The translations under genes and the position numbers were made by a program. Shown one piece after another: positions 14,794 through 22,885 of a DNA stretch of 27,513 nucleotides (the first letter of the stretch is position 1; each line of letters begins with the position of its first letter). This stretch comes from Candidatus Gastranaerophilales bacterium (GTDB lineage Bacteria > Cyanobacteriota > Vampirovibrionia > Gastranaerophilales > Gastranaerophilaceae), in contig JAMPIM010000026.1 in the NCBI GenBank assembly GCA_023662705.1, positions 1-27,513 of the forward strand. Reading direction: 5' to 3'. The notes below the pieces were generated by a model. That model searched no databases. It was not told where the DNA came from and was given only the letters and a program-made list of their open reading frames with translations.

Positions 14794-17700
14794 AGTATGG
14801 TAGTTCGTCCACAAATGACGGCACTTTAATATTCGTCATAGGTACATCTTTTTGTTTCAAAGACTTCTGGCTGTATGATACCCAGTTAAAAGATTGAACT
14901 GAGCTTGGCTTATCAATTATACCATTAATAATAGATCGAAATTCTTTTGTATTCTTAGATGGCAATTGTGGAATTTTTTCAAAGTCTTCCGGCATGATAT
15001 TAAATTTAGGGTCTTCTCCCGTAAGCATAACCATCAGCTTATTCATTGAGAAATCTCCAAAAGCTCCCAAGCCTGTGATAACTTCGTCTGATAATCTTCC
15101 GAGAACTACCATTTTAGCAAAATCATTGGTCGGGTTATATTGACCTTTAATAAACAATGCCATCAATGGGCCTTGAGATTGAAGCATTTTAATGTTTGCA
15201 ATTCCTTTTTCAATTTGGATATCGCCTCTTAAGTATTTGAATAATCCAGTATCCTTAAGAGTAATAGCTTTTGTAACAACGCTCAAAGAGGTTCTCAACA
15301 TATTATCAGCTACTATGTTTTGTGCATAGAGAAGATGTTCCAATTTTCCGAGAGTAGACATTCTGCCGTTTTGAACTATAAATTTAACATTACCATTCAG
15401 AGACTGTTTAGAAGTCAATTCTCCCTGAAGGTCTGTATCAAAGTCCATGGTACCGCTTATGGAATCTTTTCTTGTCGATATAATGTTGAATATAGGTTCT
15501 GCGCTGACTCCTCGTGCCATAATTTGAGAATTGAAATGCTCATCTCTCATGTCATAATCAATAGAACCTTCCATTTTACCGTTAAATAGTTCTGATGAAA
15601 TGTTTTTTAATGTAAGAACATTGTCTTTTAATTTGATATCTCCGGAAAATGCCGAGATGTATAGCGGTGAACCGTAAATATTAGCAAGTATTCTTTCCGA
15701 ATAGAATTTGCCGTCATTAATAACAATCGGATAAAGTTTTAATAACGGATTATCTTTGTACATCAATAGAGTATCAGTATTTAGATACTTTGATTTAATA
15801 TTAGCATTTTTAATTGTTATTGCATTTGTAAAATCAGTTAGCGCTGTAGCATTAACTGACATTGTAGTATCTGCTACTTTAACATTTGGAGCATTTATCA
15901 CAACGACATTTTTGTTAAAATCCATAATACCGTTTGTTAATGACAATTGCATAGACTGGTTAAACAGATGCTGTAATGATAATTGACCTACTATATCAGG
16001 TTTATTAAATTTCCCGTTTAGGAATAAATCGCCTTTTAATTGCGCGTGTGTATCAGCAAGTTCTATATTTAGCTGCTGAGGGAAGAATACACGAATATTT
16101 TTTAAAACAGGGTCTTTTAAATTTTCGATTCCGCCTGTAATAATAACTTTCTTTTGCCCTTTTAGATTGGATTTAAAATCGTTGCTAAATACTCCATTGA
16201 AGGATAAAATACTTAAATCATCAATTTTAAGAGTATTTTTATCAATTTTTGATGAAAGATTGATAATTGCAGGCTCATCCAAAACAGCTGTATTTTCCAT
16301 TAATACCTGTGCAAGTATGTTCTGAATACTTTTATTCCCGTTTATGGTTACTTTAAACGGATATCTTGCAGAATAAGTCTTAAGTGATTTAATATCTTTT
16401 GAATTAATATATCCGTTAACGGATGTGTTAAAACTCAAATCATTGGAATTATAATTTGTTACCTCTGTTTTCAATGCCAGTTTAGAATTTGGCATAAATA
16501 TATTTGTTTCAGGAATTCTAATACTGTCACGTTCAATAAACACCTTTAATGAAGGTATTTTTATAGGTTCAGTTTCTTTTGTTTTACAAAGAATATTGTT
16601 TATATAAGCTGTGTTGCTTTTGTTTGTATCAATTTTGATAGAATCAAAAGTAGTATCACTTTTGTCATTAACAATTCTTAATCCGTCTATTTGAAGATTT
16701 TCTTTATGTGTAATGTTATCAAGAGTTCCTGATATATTGGCTACAAGTGATGCAATACCTTTTTTTACTCCAAATGATTCGGGACAAAGGTGGTTCAATT
16801 CAACTTTGTTCATCAAAAGTTCTATATCAATATTTTTATTAATACTGCCTTTCGCCATAATTGGAGCGTTATTTACATAACCTACTGCTTTTACAATATT
16901 GACGGAGTTATTTGAAAAATCAATATCGGAATTAATATTTTCAATTTTTACTCCGTTAGCTTTGATATTTACATTTGAAACCTTCATAAATCCGTTGGAT
17001 TTAATTTTATTAAGGTCTCCTTTTAGAGTGAAATTAGCATTAAGAGTTCCGTTAATACTGTTTATACCTTTTAAGCTTGAAAAATCTGCAAGAATTTTAA
17101 CTTTTTGGTATAAATCATTGAGGTTTATTTCATCAGTTTTAACTTTTAAATCCAAAACAGGTTTCTTAGCATTATTCACCATGCCTTCAATGTAAACTTT
17201 TTTATTGGCAGAGGTGTAAATATTGGAAAGAATACTTGCTTTGTCACCCCAAAGTGTTAGGTAAACAAAGCTTTTAGGGTCTTTTTTGTTTGCATCAAGT
17301 ACAGAAATGTTATCAATATTTATAAAACCTGATGCCTGAATAGTTTCGTTGTTTTTATACAGTTTTAAGTCTGTGATTATATCGGAATGGAAATCTAATT
17401 CTTCTATCTGGTCAATAAAGTTTGTTAATCCTTCAAGATTAATTTCATCGGGACGGTCAATTTTAGGTGTAATTGATAAATCGTAAGAAATATATTGTTT
17501 GTTATCAATACTAAAGTTTCCGACTGTATTTATTTTAAAGTTCTTGAAATTAGGGACTTTATTAAGCTCAAGAGCTTGACCGTCTAAATTATAATTGTTA
17601 TTGCTTTCTTTGTTTTTATAAGAAATATTATAGTTTTTGAGCCGGAAATCAGGAGTCTCGCTCATATCCTTTGCTTGTAGTTTTTCTACAAGGCTGTTTA

Positions 17701-18052
17701 AGTATTTATCATCCGAATTTACTCTTACAGTAAGTCTTTTTGCTTCAAGAGTTTTGATTGTAGGATTTTTCTTTATTAATGATGTCCATGGAATGTAGAA
17801 TTTAACGGTATCAAATTGTGCAAATTTTTGACCGTCTTCATACATAACGTGCATAATAGGAGCTTTAACCTTGATTAAAGGCCCAACTCTTAATATTAAT
17901 CTCTCAATATGGATTTTTACACCAAGTTCGCTTGCAACTTGTTTTTCAATTGTAGGGATAAGTTTTGAAGCGTTTATTGGAATAAAGCATAATGTTATTA
18001 AAAATGCTAAAATGCACAATGATGCTATTAAATATTTACTATATTTTTTCAT
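14792..18052 (-). CDS. Large AsmA-like envelope protein (TamB/YhdP/AsmA superfamily)
   Basis: 1086 residues. A single N-terminal membrane anchor (about residues 4-26, YLIASLCILAFLITLCF) is followed by ~1000 residues of short beta-strand-rich repeats, with many DINF/NIKNV-type stretches. An AsmA-like C-terminal region lies at about 885-1005, seen as NGRMSTLGKLEHLL, LRGDIQIEKGIANI and GRLSDEVITGLGAFG. Proteins of this class form long beta grooves spanning the periplasm and move phospholipids to, or support, the outer membrane. It therefore implies a diderm cell. The ATG at 18052 is taken as start because the anchor begins there and AGGTGAG is ten bases upstream; a TTG at 18082 is possible. It overlaps the ABC ATPase gene by 14 bases, so the two are translationally linked. 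Which branch of the superfamily it belongs to cannot be told by eye. Confidence 0.87.
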   Translation of the reverse strand: MKKYSKYLIASLCILAFLITLCFIPINASKLIPTIEKQVASELGVKIHIERLILRVGPLIKVKAPIMHVMYEDGQKFAQFDTVKFYIPWTSLIKKNPTIKTLEAKRLTVRVNSDDKYLNSLVEKLQAKDMSETPDFRLKNYNISYKNKESNNNYNLDGQALELNKVPNFKNFKINTVGNFSIDNKQYISYDLSITPKIDRPDEINLEGLTNFIDQIEELDFHSDIITDLKLYKNNETIQASGFINIDNISVLDANKKDPKSFVYLTLWGDKASILSNIYTSANKKVYIEGMVNNAKKPVLDLKVKTDEINLNDLYQKVKILADFSSLKGINSINGTLNANFTLKGDLNKIKSNGFMKVSNVNIKANGVKIENINSDIDFSNNSVNIVKAVGYVNNAPIMAKGSINKNIDIELLMNKVELNHLCPESFGVKKGIASLVANISGTLDNITHKENLQIDGLRIVNDKSDTTFDSIKIDTNKSNTAYINNILCKTKETEPIKIPSLKVFIERDSIRIPETNIFMPNSKLALKTEVTNYNSNDLSFNTSVNGYINSKDIKSLKTYSARYPFKVTINGNKSIQNILAQVLMENTAVLDEPAIINLSSKIDKNTLKIDDLSILSFNGVFSNDFKSNLKGQKKVIITGGIENLKDPVLKNIRVFFPQQLNIELADTHAQLKGDLFLNGKFNKPDIVGQLSLQHLFNQSMQLSLTNGIMDFNKNVVVINAPNVKVADTTMSVNATALTDFTNAITIKNANIKSKYLNTDTLLMYKDNPLLKLYPIVINDGKFYSERILANIYGSPLYISAFSGDIKLKDNVLTLKNISSELFNGKMEGSIDYDMRDEHFNSQIMARGVSAEPIFNIISTRKDSISGTMDFDTDLQGELTSKQSLNGNVKFIVQNGRMSTLGKLEHLLYAQNIVADNMLRTSLSVVTKAITLKDTGLFKYLRGDIQIEKGIANIKMLQSQGPLMALFIKGQYNPTNDFAKMVVLGRLSDEVITGLGAFGDFSMNKLMVMLTGEDPKFNIMPEDFEKIPQLPSKNTKEFRSIINGIIDKPSSVQSFNWVSYSQKSLKQKDVPMTNIKVPSFVDELPY

Positions 18053-19085
18053 ATAACAAATTCTCACCTGTCTGATTGTCAAAGAAATACATATCTTTGA
18101 CGGCTAATTTTAGTTCAATTTTATCTGAACAACTGTATTCCAGCGGAATTCTTGCTGAACATTTTGAACCATTCAGGTCAAAATATACAATTCTTTCGCT
18201 TCCGCTCATTTCTATAATATCGGTATTTACTGTTATGGATTTATCTCCGCAAATCATTTTTTCAGCACGAATACCGATAGTTACTTTATCTGATTTGATT
18301 TCTTGCGGGATGTCAAATTCAACCCCTTCGATAGTTATTTTACCGTTTTGAACTTCTGATTCAATAAAGTTCATTTGTCCGATAAACCCTGCAACAAACT
18401 TGTTTTTAGGACTGTTGTATATTTCTTCGGGAGGTGCAACCTGTTGGATTTTTCCTTTATCCAACACAACGATCCTGTCCCCCATTGTTAAGGCTTCTGT
18501 CTGGTCATGGGTTACATAGATAAATGTTGTCTGTAATTCTTTATGCAAGCGCTTAATCTCTGCTCTCATTTGGACTCGCAGATTCGCATCAAGATTTGAT
18601 AGTGGTTCATCCATAAGGAATACTTTCGGACTGCGTACAATAGCACGTCCAAGAGCTACACGCTGACGCTGTCCGCCTGAAAGCTGTTTTGGTTTTCTTT
18701 CAAGTAATTCTTCAAGATTTAGAGCCTTTGCAGCCGCGCGAACTTTTTCATCAATTGTTTTTTTATCAAATTTACGCATTTTTAATCCGAAAGCAATGTT
18801 TTCATATACATTCATGTGCGGGTATAGTGCATAGCTCTGGAAAACGAATGCAATATCCCTATCTTTAGGATGAATGTTATTGACCACTTTATCATCTATA
18901 GATATTTCGCCGGAGGTGATTTCTTCAAGTCCTGAAATTAGTCTTAAGATTGTTGATTTGCCGCAGCCTGACGAGCCGACAAGAACGATAAACTCTTTAT
19001 CATTGATTTCCAAATTAATGTCATCAATAATGTTTTTTTTGCCGTCATAAGACTTTATTAAATTTTTTAAAACGACTTTACTCAT
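18039..19085 (-). CDS. ABC transporter ATP-binding protein, UgpC/MalK/MsmK type
   Basis: 348 residues. All nucleotide-binding motifs are intact: Walker A GSSGCGKST (37-45), Q-loop FQSYALYPH (82-90), signature LSGGQRQRVALGRA (135-148), Walker B VFLMDEP (155-161), D-loop SNLD (163-166) and H-loop His193. The ~240-348 region is a TOBE-type regulatory domain, the hallmark of CUT1 carbohydrate importers (MalK, UgpC, MsmK). No permease or binding-protein gene is beside it. In other bacteria a single such ATPase can serve several sugar permeases encoded elsewhere. It starts at an ATG with AAGGGGGAG directly upstream, follows the sensor-kinase-like gene by 23 bases, and overlaps the AsmA-like gene by 14 bases. 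A role coupled to the AsmA-like protein is conceivable, but the TOBE architecture argues for sugar uptake. Confidence 0.93.
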   Translation of the reverse strand: MSKVVLKNLIKSYDGKKNIIDDINLEINDKEFIVLVGSSGCGKSTILRLISGLEEITSGEISIDDKVVNNIHPKDRDIAFVFQSYALYPHMNVYENIAFGLKMRKFDKKTIDEKVRAAAKALNLEELLERKPKQLSGGQRQRVALGRAIVRSPKVFLMDEPLSNLDANLRVQMRAEIKRLHKELQTTFIYVTHDQTEALTMGDRIVVLDKGKIQQVAPPEEIYNSPKNKFVAGFIGQMNFIESEVQNGKITIEGVEFDIPQEIKSDKVTIGIRAEKMICGDKSITVNTDIIEMSGSERIVYFDLNGSKCSARIPLEYSCSDKIELKLAVKDMYFFDNQTGENLLYEKI

Positions 19086-19108
19086 TCTCCCCCTTAAAGC
19101 TTCTATCC

Positions 19109-20197
19109 TTATCCCTCTTGAGGAATCAGTATATTAAAACTTGTGTTTTTTAAAATTTGTGATTCAACCCAGACGACTCCTCTCAGGTTTTGTACAAGAT
19201 TTTTTACGCAAGCAAGAGTCATTGCCCTTAAAACATTCTTTTTGTTAGAAGTATCAACTATCATATAAGGGTCAAACATTGATTCAAGGTCGTTTTCAGA
19301 TAAAAGTAACGAACTTGATGATACAGAAATTAATGTGTAGTTGCCTGATAGGTTTTTAGAATTTAAAAACTCTTCATCAGGAGCTGATAAACGAACACTT
19401 ATTTCGCCCATATCAACTGATTTTAGAATAACTTCCATTATATTTTGCAAGATTGTTTTAATAATTTCTTCATCAGATGCAATTGTTTTCTTTAAGCCTT
19501 CTTCTGATGTAACATTCCATTTTAAATCTTTGTCTTTATATAATTGCTCATTGAAACGTACTACAGAGTTAACCGTGCTTGTAATATCGAATGTTTTGAT
19601 TTCGGGATTTGTAAGCTCAGCTTCTGTTTGAGAAAGTTCTAATAGTTTTGTTATAAAATACATTAATTCGGAAGAATTCTTTTTAATAATTCTAATGTAT
19701 TTATCCTGCTGTTCGGACATGCTTCCGCCCAAACCGTCTGCCATTGCCTGTGAGAAACCTACAATTGATTGCAGCGGTGATTTTAATTCGTTAGCTAATT
19801 TTAATAAGAAACTGTTCTTATCTCTGTTAATTTCTTTGTAGTCATCTTCGCTGTTTTTGGCTATCTCATCAGCACTGTTTACTGAATCTCTAAAATCAAG
19901 AACATAACCCTCTTCAATTTCTTTAGATGTCATGTCAAAATATGTTTCGCTTCCAACAAGTTTTGTGATTACCTGATTGTTCATTATAACAGAGCTTGTA
20001 ATTAAATTGAGCGCATTTTCAATGAAATCAGAAATATTTGAAGTCAATAAGTGCATTTTAGATGTTTCAAAAATTTCTGCGGCTTTATCATTAACCCATT
20101 GAATTTTTCCGTCTCTGCTGCAAAATACAACTGCGTCAGGTAGAGCTTTTTCTACATCAATTGAGTTTGTTCTAAATAATATTTTCTTTATATCCAT
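19109..20197 (-). CDS. PAS-domain histidine-kinase homologue with degenerate catalytic sites
   Basis: 362 residues, cytoplasmic (no membrane segment). A PAS domain spans about 14-105 (DAVVFCSRDGKIQWVN, then DFRD). A HisKA-type helix pair follows at about 128-192, then a HATPase_c-like fold at about 235-358. The phosphoacceptor box reads LANELKSPLQ where active kinases have SHELRTPL: the histidine is Asn136 (codon AAC, 19792-19790). The N-box (QNIMEVILKS, 251-260) lacks the Mg-binding Asn; DxGxG is replaced by SSSSLLLS (293-300); and GLGL is replaced by LRAMTLA (323-329). The fold-defining VVWVES and SFNILIP near the end remain. It should therefore neither bind ATP normally nor autophosphorylate, and is probably a PAS-input scaffold or inhibitor. 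It is the first gene of the five-gene operon with no response regulator beside it. AAGGG precedes the ATG. Confidence 0.85.
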   Translation of the reverse strand: MDIKKILFRTNSIDVEKALPDAVVFCSRDGKIQWVNDKAAEIFETSKMHLLTSNISDFIENALNLITSSVIMNNQVITKLVGSETYFDMTSKEIEEGYVLDFRDSVNSADEIAKNSEDDYKEINRDKNSFLLKLANELKSPLQSIVGFSQAMADGLGGSMSEQQDKYIRIIKKNSSELMYFITKLLELSQTEAELTNPEIKTFDITSTVNSVVRFNEQLYKDKDLKWNVTSEEGLKKTIASDEEIIKTILQNIMEVILKSVDMGEISVRLSAPDEEFLNSKNLSGNYTLISVSSSSLLLSENDLESMFDPYMIVDTSNKKNVLRAMTLACVKNLVQNLRGVVWVESQILKNTSFNILIPQEG

Positions 20198-20312
20198 GTA
20201 ATATTTTCCCTTATAAATTCATACTCATTTTATCACAAGATTAAAAAATAATTAACTTTCAATCTAATTGTAAATTTTTATATTAATATTAAACTAAAGG
20301 TAAGGTAAGACT

Positions 20313-21326
20313 ATGAAATATAAAGACTACTATGAAACCCTCGGGGTTAAAAGAGAAGCTAGTGATGCAGAAATTAAATCTGCATATCGTAAACTTGCAA
20401 GAAAATATCACCCTGATGTTAATAAAACAAAAGAAGCAGAAGAAAAATTCAAAGATATAAACGAAGCTTATGAGGTTCTGGGCGATAAACAAAAACGCCA
20501 GAGATATGACAGTTTAGGCTCAAGTTGGCAAGGCGGAGCTGATTATACACCGCCTCCGGGATTTGAAAACTTTAATTTTAACTTTAATCAGGGCGGAGCT
20601 CAAAGTTTTGACTTTGGCGGCGGAGCAGGAGGTTTCTCAGATTTCTTCTCATCTCTTTTCGGCGATATGATGTCAGGTCAGCAAGGCGGATTTGATTTCT
20701 CAAGTTCAGGTGTAAATATGGGCGGAGGAGCTAGAAGACGTGCTTCTGCTGAGCCTAAAGAAGATTTGGATATAACAAAGACTCTTAATGTATCAGCGCA
20801 GGAAATTTTTGATAAAAAACCTATCTCAGTTACTTTTACCGAGATGGATAAATGCGGTTACTGTAACGGCGGAGGATACTGCTCTCATTGTGGAGGAACA
20901 GGTATTCTTTCAACTCCTAAAACAGTTAAAGTTAAATTGCCTAAAGATATTACGGAAGGTAAAAAAGTTCGTCTTAAAGGTGAGGGTAAATCAGATAAGT
21001 ATGGTCGAAAGGGTGATTTATATTTAGTTATCCACTTTAAAGACCCTGAGTATACGTTTGACGGGGCAAATCTGACAAAAGAAGTTGAAATTACTCCTCC
21101 AGAAGCAGTATTAGGCACAAATAAAGATATCCAGACTCTGCATGGCAAAATTAATATCAAAATTCCGGCAGGTGTATCGAGCGGACAATCTTTAAGACTC
21201 AAAAATCTGGGTTTGCCGTCCGGAAACGGCTATGGAGATTTGAATGCTAAGATGAAGATTGTTGTGCCGAAAAGTTATAGTCAGGAAATCAAAGATTTAT
21301 ATAAGAAAATTCAAGAGTTGAGTTAA
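20313..21326 (+). CDS. dnaJ: DnaJ/CbpA-type co-chaperone with a half zinc finger
   Basis: 337 residues. An intact J domain (1-70, with HPD at 33-35) can stimulate DnaK. A Gly/Phe-rich linker (about 72-140, GGAQSFDFGGG and similar) follows, then the two beta-barrel substrate-binding domains. Classical DnaJ has four CxxCxGxG repeats and two zinc sites; here there are only four cysteines, Cys181, 184, 190 and 193 (CGYC then CSHC), i.e. one site, between DnaJ and the finger-free CbpA. KLPKDITEGKKVRLKGEG and KIPAGVSSGQSLRLKN mark the C-terminal domains. AAGG lies about nine bases before the ATG. It is divergent from the PAS-kinase gene, with a 115-base AT-rich gap holding likely promoters for both; a plus-strand candidate is TTGTAA, 16 bases, TAAACT. 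grpE and dnaK are not adjacent, so it may be a second, specialised J protein. Confidence 0.9.
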   Translation: MKYKDYYETLGVKREASDAEIKSAYRKLARKYHPDVNKTKEAEEKFKDINEAYEVLGDKQKRQRYDSLGSSWQGGADYTPPPGFENFNFNFNQGGAQSFDFGGGAGGFSDFFSSLFGDMMSGQQGGFDFSSSGVNMGGGARRRASAEPKEDLDITKTLNVSAQEIFDKKPISVTFTEMDKCGYCNGGGYCSHCGGTGILSTPKTVKVKLPKDITEGKKVRLKGEGKSDKYGRKGDLYLVIHFKDPEYTFDGANLTKEVEITPPEAVLGTNKDIQTLHGKINIKIPAGVSSGQSLRLKNLGLPSGNGYGDLNAKMKIVVPKSYSQEIKDLYKKIQELS

Positions 21327-21340
21327 GTTTCTTTAACACC

Positions 21341-21369
21341 TTGACACAGTCTCCCTTTGCTAAGACAAT
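21341..21369 (+). promoter_or_regulatory. Promoter of the gcv operon
   Basis: A perfect -35 TTGACA (21341-21346), a 17-base spacer and GACAAT (21364-21369, four of six). The implied leader to the ATG at 21394 is under 20 bases, too short for a glycine riboswitch. Confidence 0.65.
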
Positions 21370-21393
21370 AAAATAAGATACTAGGGGGATTAT

Positions 21394-22494
21394 ATGACTA
21401 AACAGACTTTTTTACATGACAAACACGTAGCATTGGGTGCTAAGATGGTTGATTTTGCAGGCTGGCACATGCCGGTACAGTATTCTTCCATCATTGAAGA
21501 GCATAAAACTGTAAGAGAGTCGGTTGGTATTTTTGATGTGTCTCACATGGGTGAAGTTATTGTCCAAGGTGAAGATGCACTTCCTTTCTTGAATAAAATT
21601 GTTCCTCAAGATATTAACAAACTCGTTGATTTGAAAGCTGTTTATTGCCAGCTTACTAATAAACAAGGCGGACTTATTGATGATTTAATTATTTATAAAC
21701 TGGAAGATAAAAAGTATTTAATTATTGCAAACGCGTCAAGAATTGATGAAGACCTTAACTGGATGGTGAGAAATAAAGTAGGTTTTGATGTTCAGATTAT
21801 TAATGAATCACATAACTATTCTCTTCTTGCTGTTCAAGGCCCAAAAGCATGCGAATTGATTCAATCATTAGGTGTTGAAGAGCTTCCTAAGTTCTTTTCA
21901 ATCAAACGCGGGGAGTTATTTAACATTAATCTATGGATTTCAAGAACCGGTTATACAGGAGAAGACGGGGTAGAAATCCTTGTTCGCAATGAGTTTTCCG
22001 AATATCTTTGGGATAAACTTATTGAGGCGGGAAAATCTTTTGGTATTAAGCCGATTGGTTTGGGAGCAAGAGATACACTTCGATTGGAAGCTGCTCTTCA
22101 CTTATACGGTAATGATTTAAGCGAAGATACAACTCCTGTTGAAGCAGGTCTAAGCTGGTCAATTCCAAAAGATAAAACAGAAGATTATAACGGCAAAGCC
22201 GCAATCGAAAAACAGCTTAAAGAAGGTGCTCCAAAAAAACTCATCGGGTTCAAAATGCTGGATAGAGGAATTGCCCGCCATGAATACGATGTTTATTATA
22301 ATGATGAGAAGGTTGGAGTTGTAACCAGCGGAGGAGTTTCGCCATCAAGAGGAGATAATATCGGTTTAGCTTATGTTAAAAACCTTGACGATTTGGCTGT
22401 AGGCTCTACAATTAAAATAATGATACGTGAAAAATTATATAATGCGGAAGTTATTAATAAACCATTTGTACAAAAACGTAATAAAAATATATAG
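21394..22494 (+). CDS. gcvT: Glycine cleavage system T protein (aminomethyltransferase)
   Basis: 366 residues, normal length. The enzyme takes the aminomethyl group from lipoyl-GcvH, releases ammonia and makes 5,10-methylene-THF. Seen: AGWHMPVQY (22-30), FDVSHMGE (47-54), GGLIDDLI (92-99, holding the catalytic Asp), YTGEDG (187-192), GLGARDTLRLEAAL in the middle, and GVVTSGGVSPSRG with the folate-domain tail. A GGGGG ribosome-binding stretch lies about five bases before the ATG. It is the first gene of the run gcvT-gcvH-gcvPA-CNT transporter, and gcvH follows after 13 bases. Its product methylene-THF is the substrate of FolD, encoded elsewhere in the window. Confidence 0.97.
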   Translation: MTKQTFLHDKHVALGAKMVDFAGWHMPVQYSSIIEEHKTVRESVGIFDVSHMGEVIVQGEDALPFLNKIVPQDINKLVDLKAVYCQLTNKQGGLIDDLIIYKLEDKKYLIIANASRIDEDLNWMVRNKVGFDVQIINESHNYSLLAVQGPKACELIQSLGVEELPKFFSIKRGELFNINLWISRTGYTGEDGVEILVRNEFSEYLWDKLIEAGKSFGIKPIGLGARDTLRLEAALHLYGNDLSEDTTPVEAGLSWSIPKDKTEDYNGKAAIEKQLKEGAPKKLIGFKMLDRGIARHEYDVYYNDEKVGVVTSGGVSPSRGDNIGLAYVKNLDDLAVGSTIKIMIREKLYNAEVINKPFVQKRNKNI

Positions 22495-22507
22495 GAGAAA
22501 AGTTTAG

Positions 22508-22882
22508 ATGAACGAAAGTATGTTATGTACTAAAACTCACGAATATGTACTTGAACAAGGTGATAAGTATGAAGTTGGTATCACTGATTATGCGATTGAA
22601 CAGCTTGGTGATATCGTTTTTATCGAACTGCCTGAAGTAGGCGCAGAATTTTCTAAAAATGAAGTTTTTGCAACAATTGAATCTGTAAAAGCTGCTTCTG
22701 AAATCTATATGCCGATTTCAGGTAAAGTTGTAGAAATTAATGAAGAAGTTGTAAACAGCCCTGAGCTTTTGAACGATGAAACTCACGCAGACAAGTGGCT
22801 TATCAAAATCGAATCAGAAGCTGATCAAGTTGAATTTGCAGATTTGTTGGATTACTCAGATTATAAAGAAGAAGTGGAATAA
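22508..22882 (+). CDS. gcvH: Glycine cleavage system H protein (lipoyl carrier)
   Basis: 124 residues, the standard size. It shuttles the lipoamide arm among P, T and L proteins. The lipoylation motif ATIESVKAASEI holds the acceptor Lys61. THEYV near the N-terminus and DETHADKWLIKI near the C-terminus are also typical. AGGAGAAAAG precedes the ATG. gcvPA starts only three bases after its stop, so translation is probably coupled. The lipoate attachment or synthesis genes are not in the window. Confidence 0.97.
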   Translation: MNESMLCTKTHEYVLEQGDKYEVGITDYAIEQLGDIVFIELPEVGAEFSKNEVFATIESVKAASEIYMPISGKVVEINEEVVNSPELLNDETHADKWLIKIESEADQVEFADLLDYSDYKEEVE

Positions 22883-22885
22883 TTA

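Noticed and set aside
21327..21393. Glycine riboswitch in front of gcvT
   Set aside because: The gap to dnaJ is 67 bases, and the promoter leaves a leader under 20 bases; no aptamer-like helices fit.
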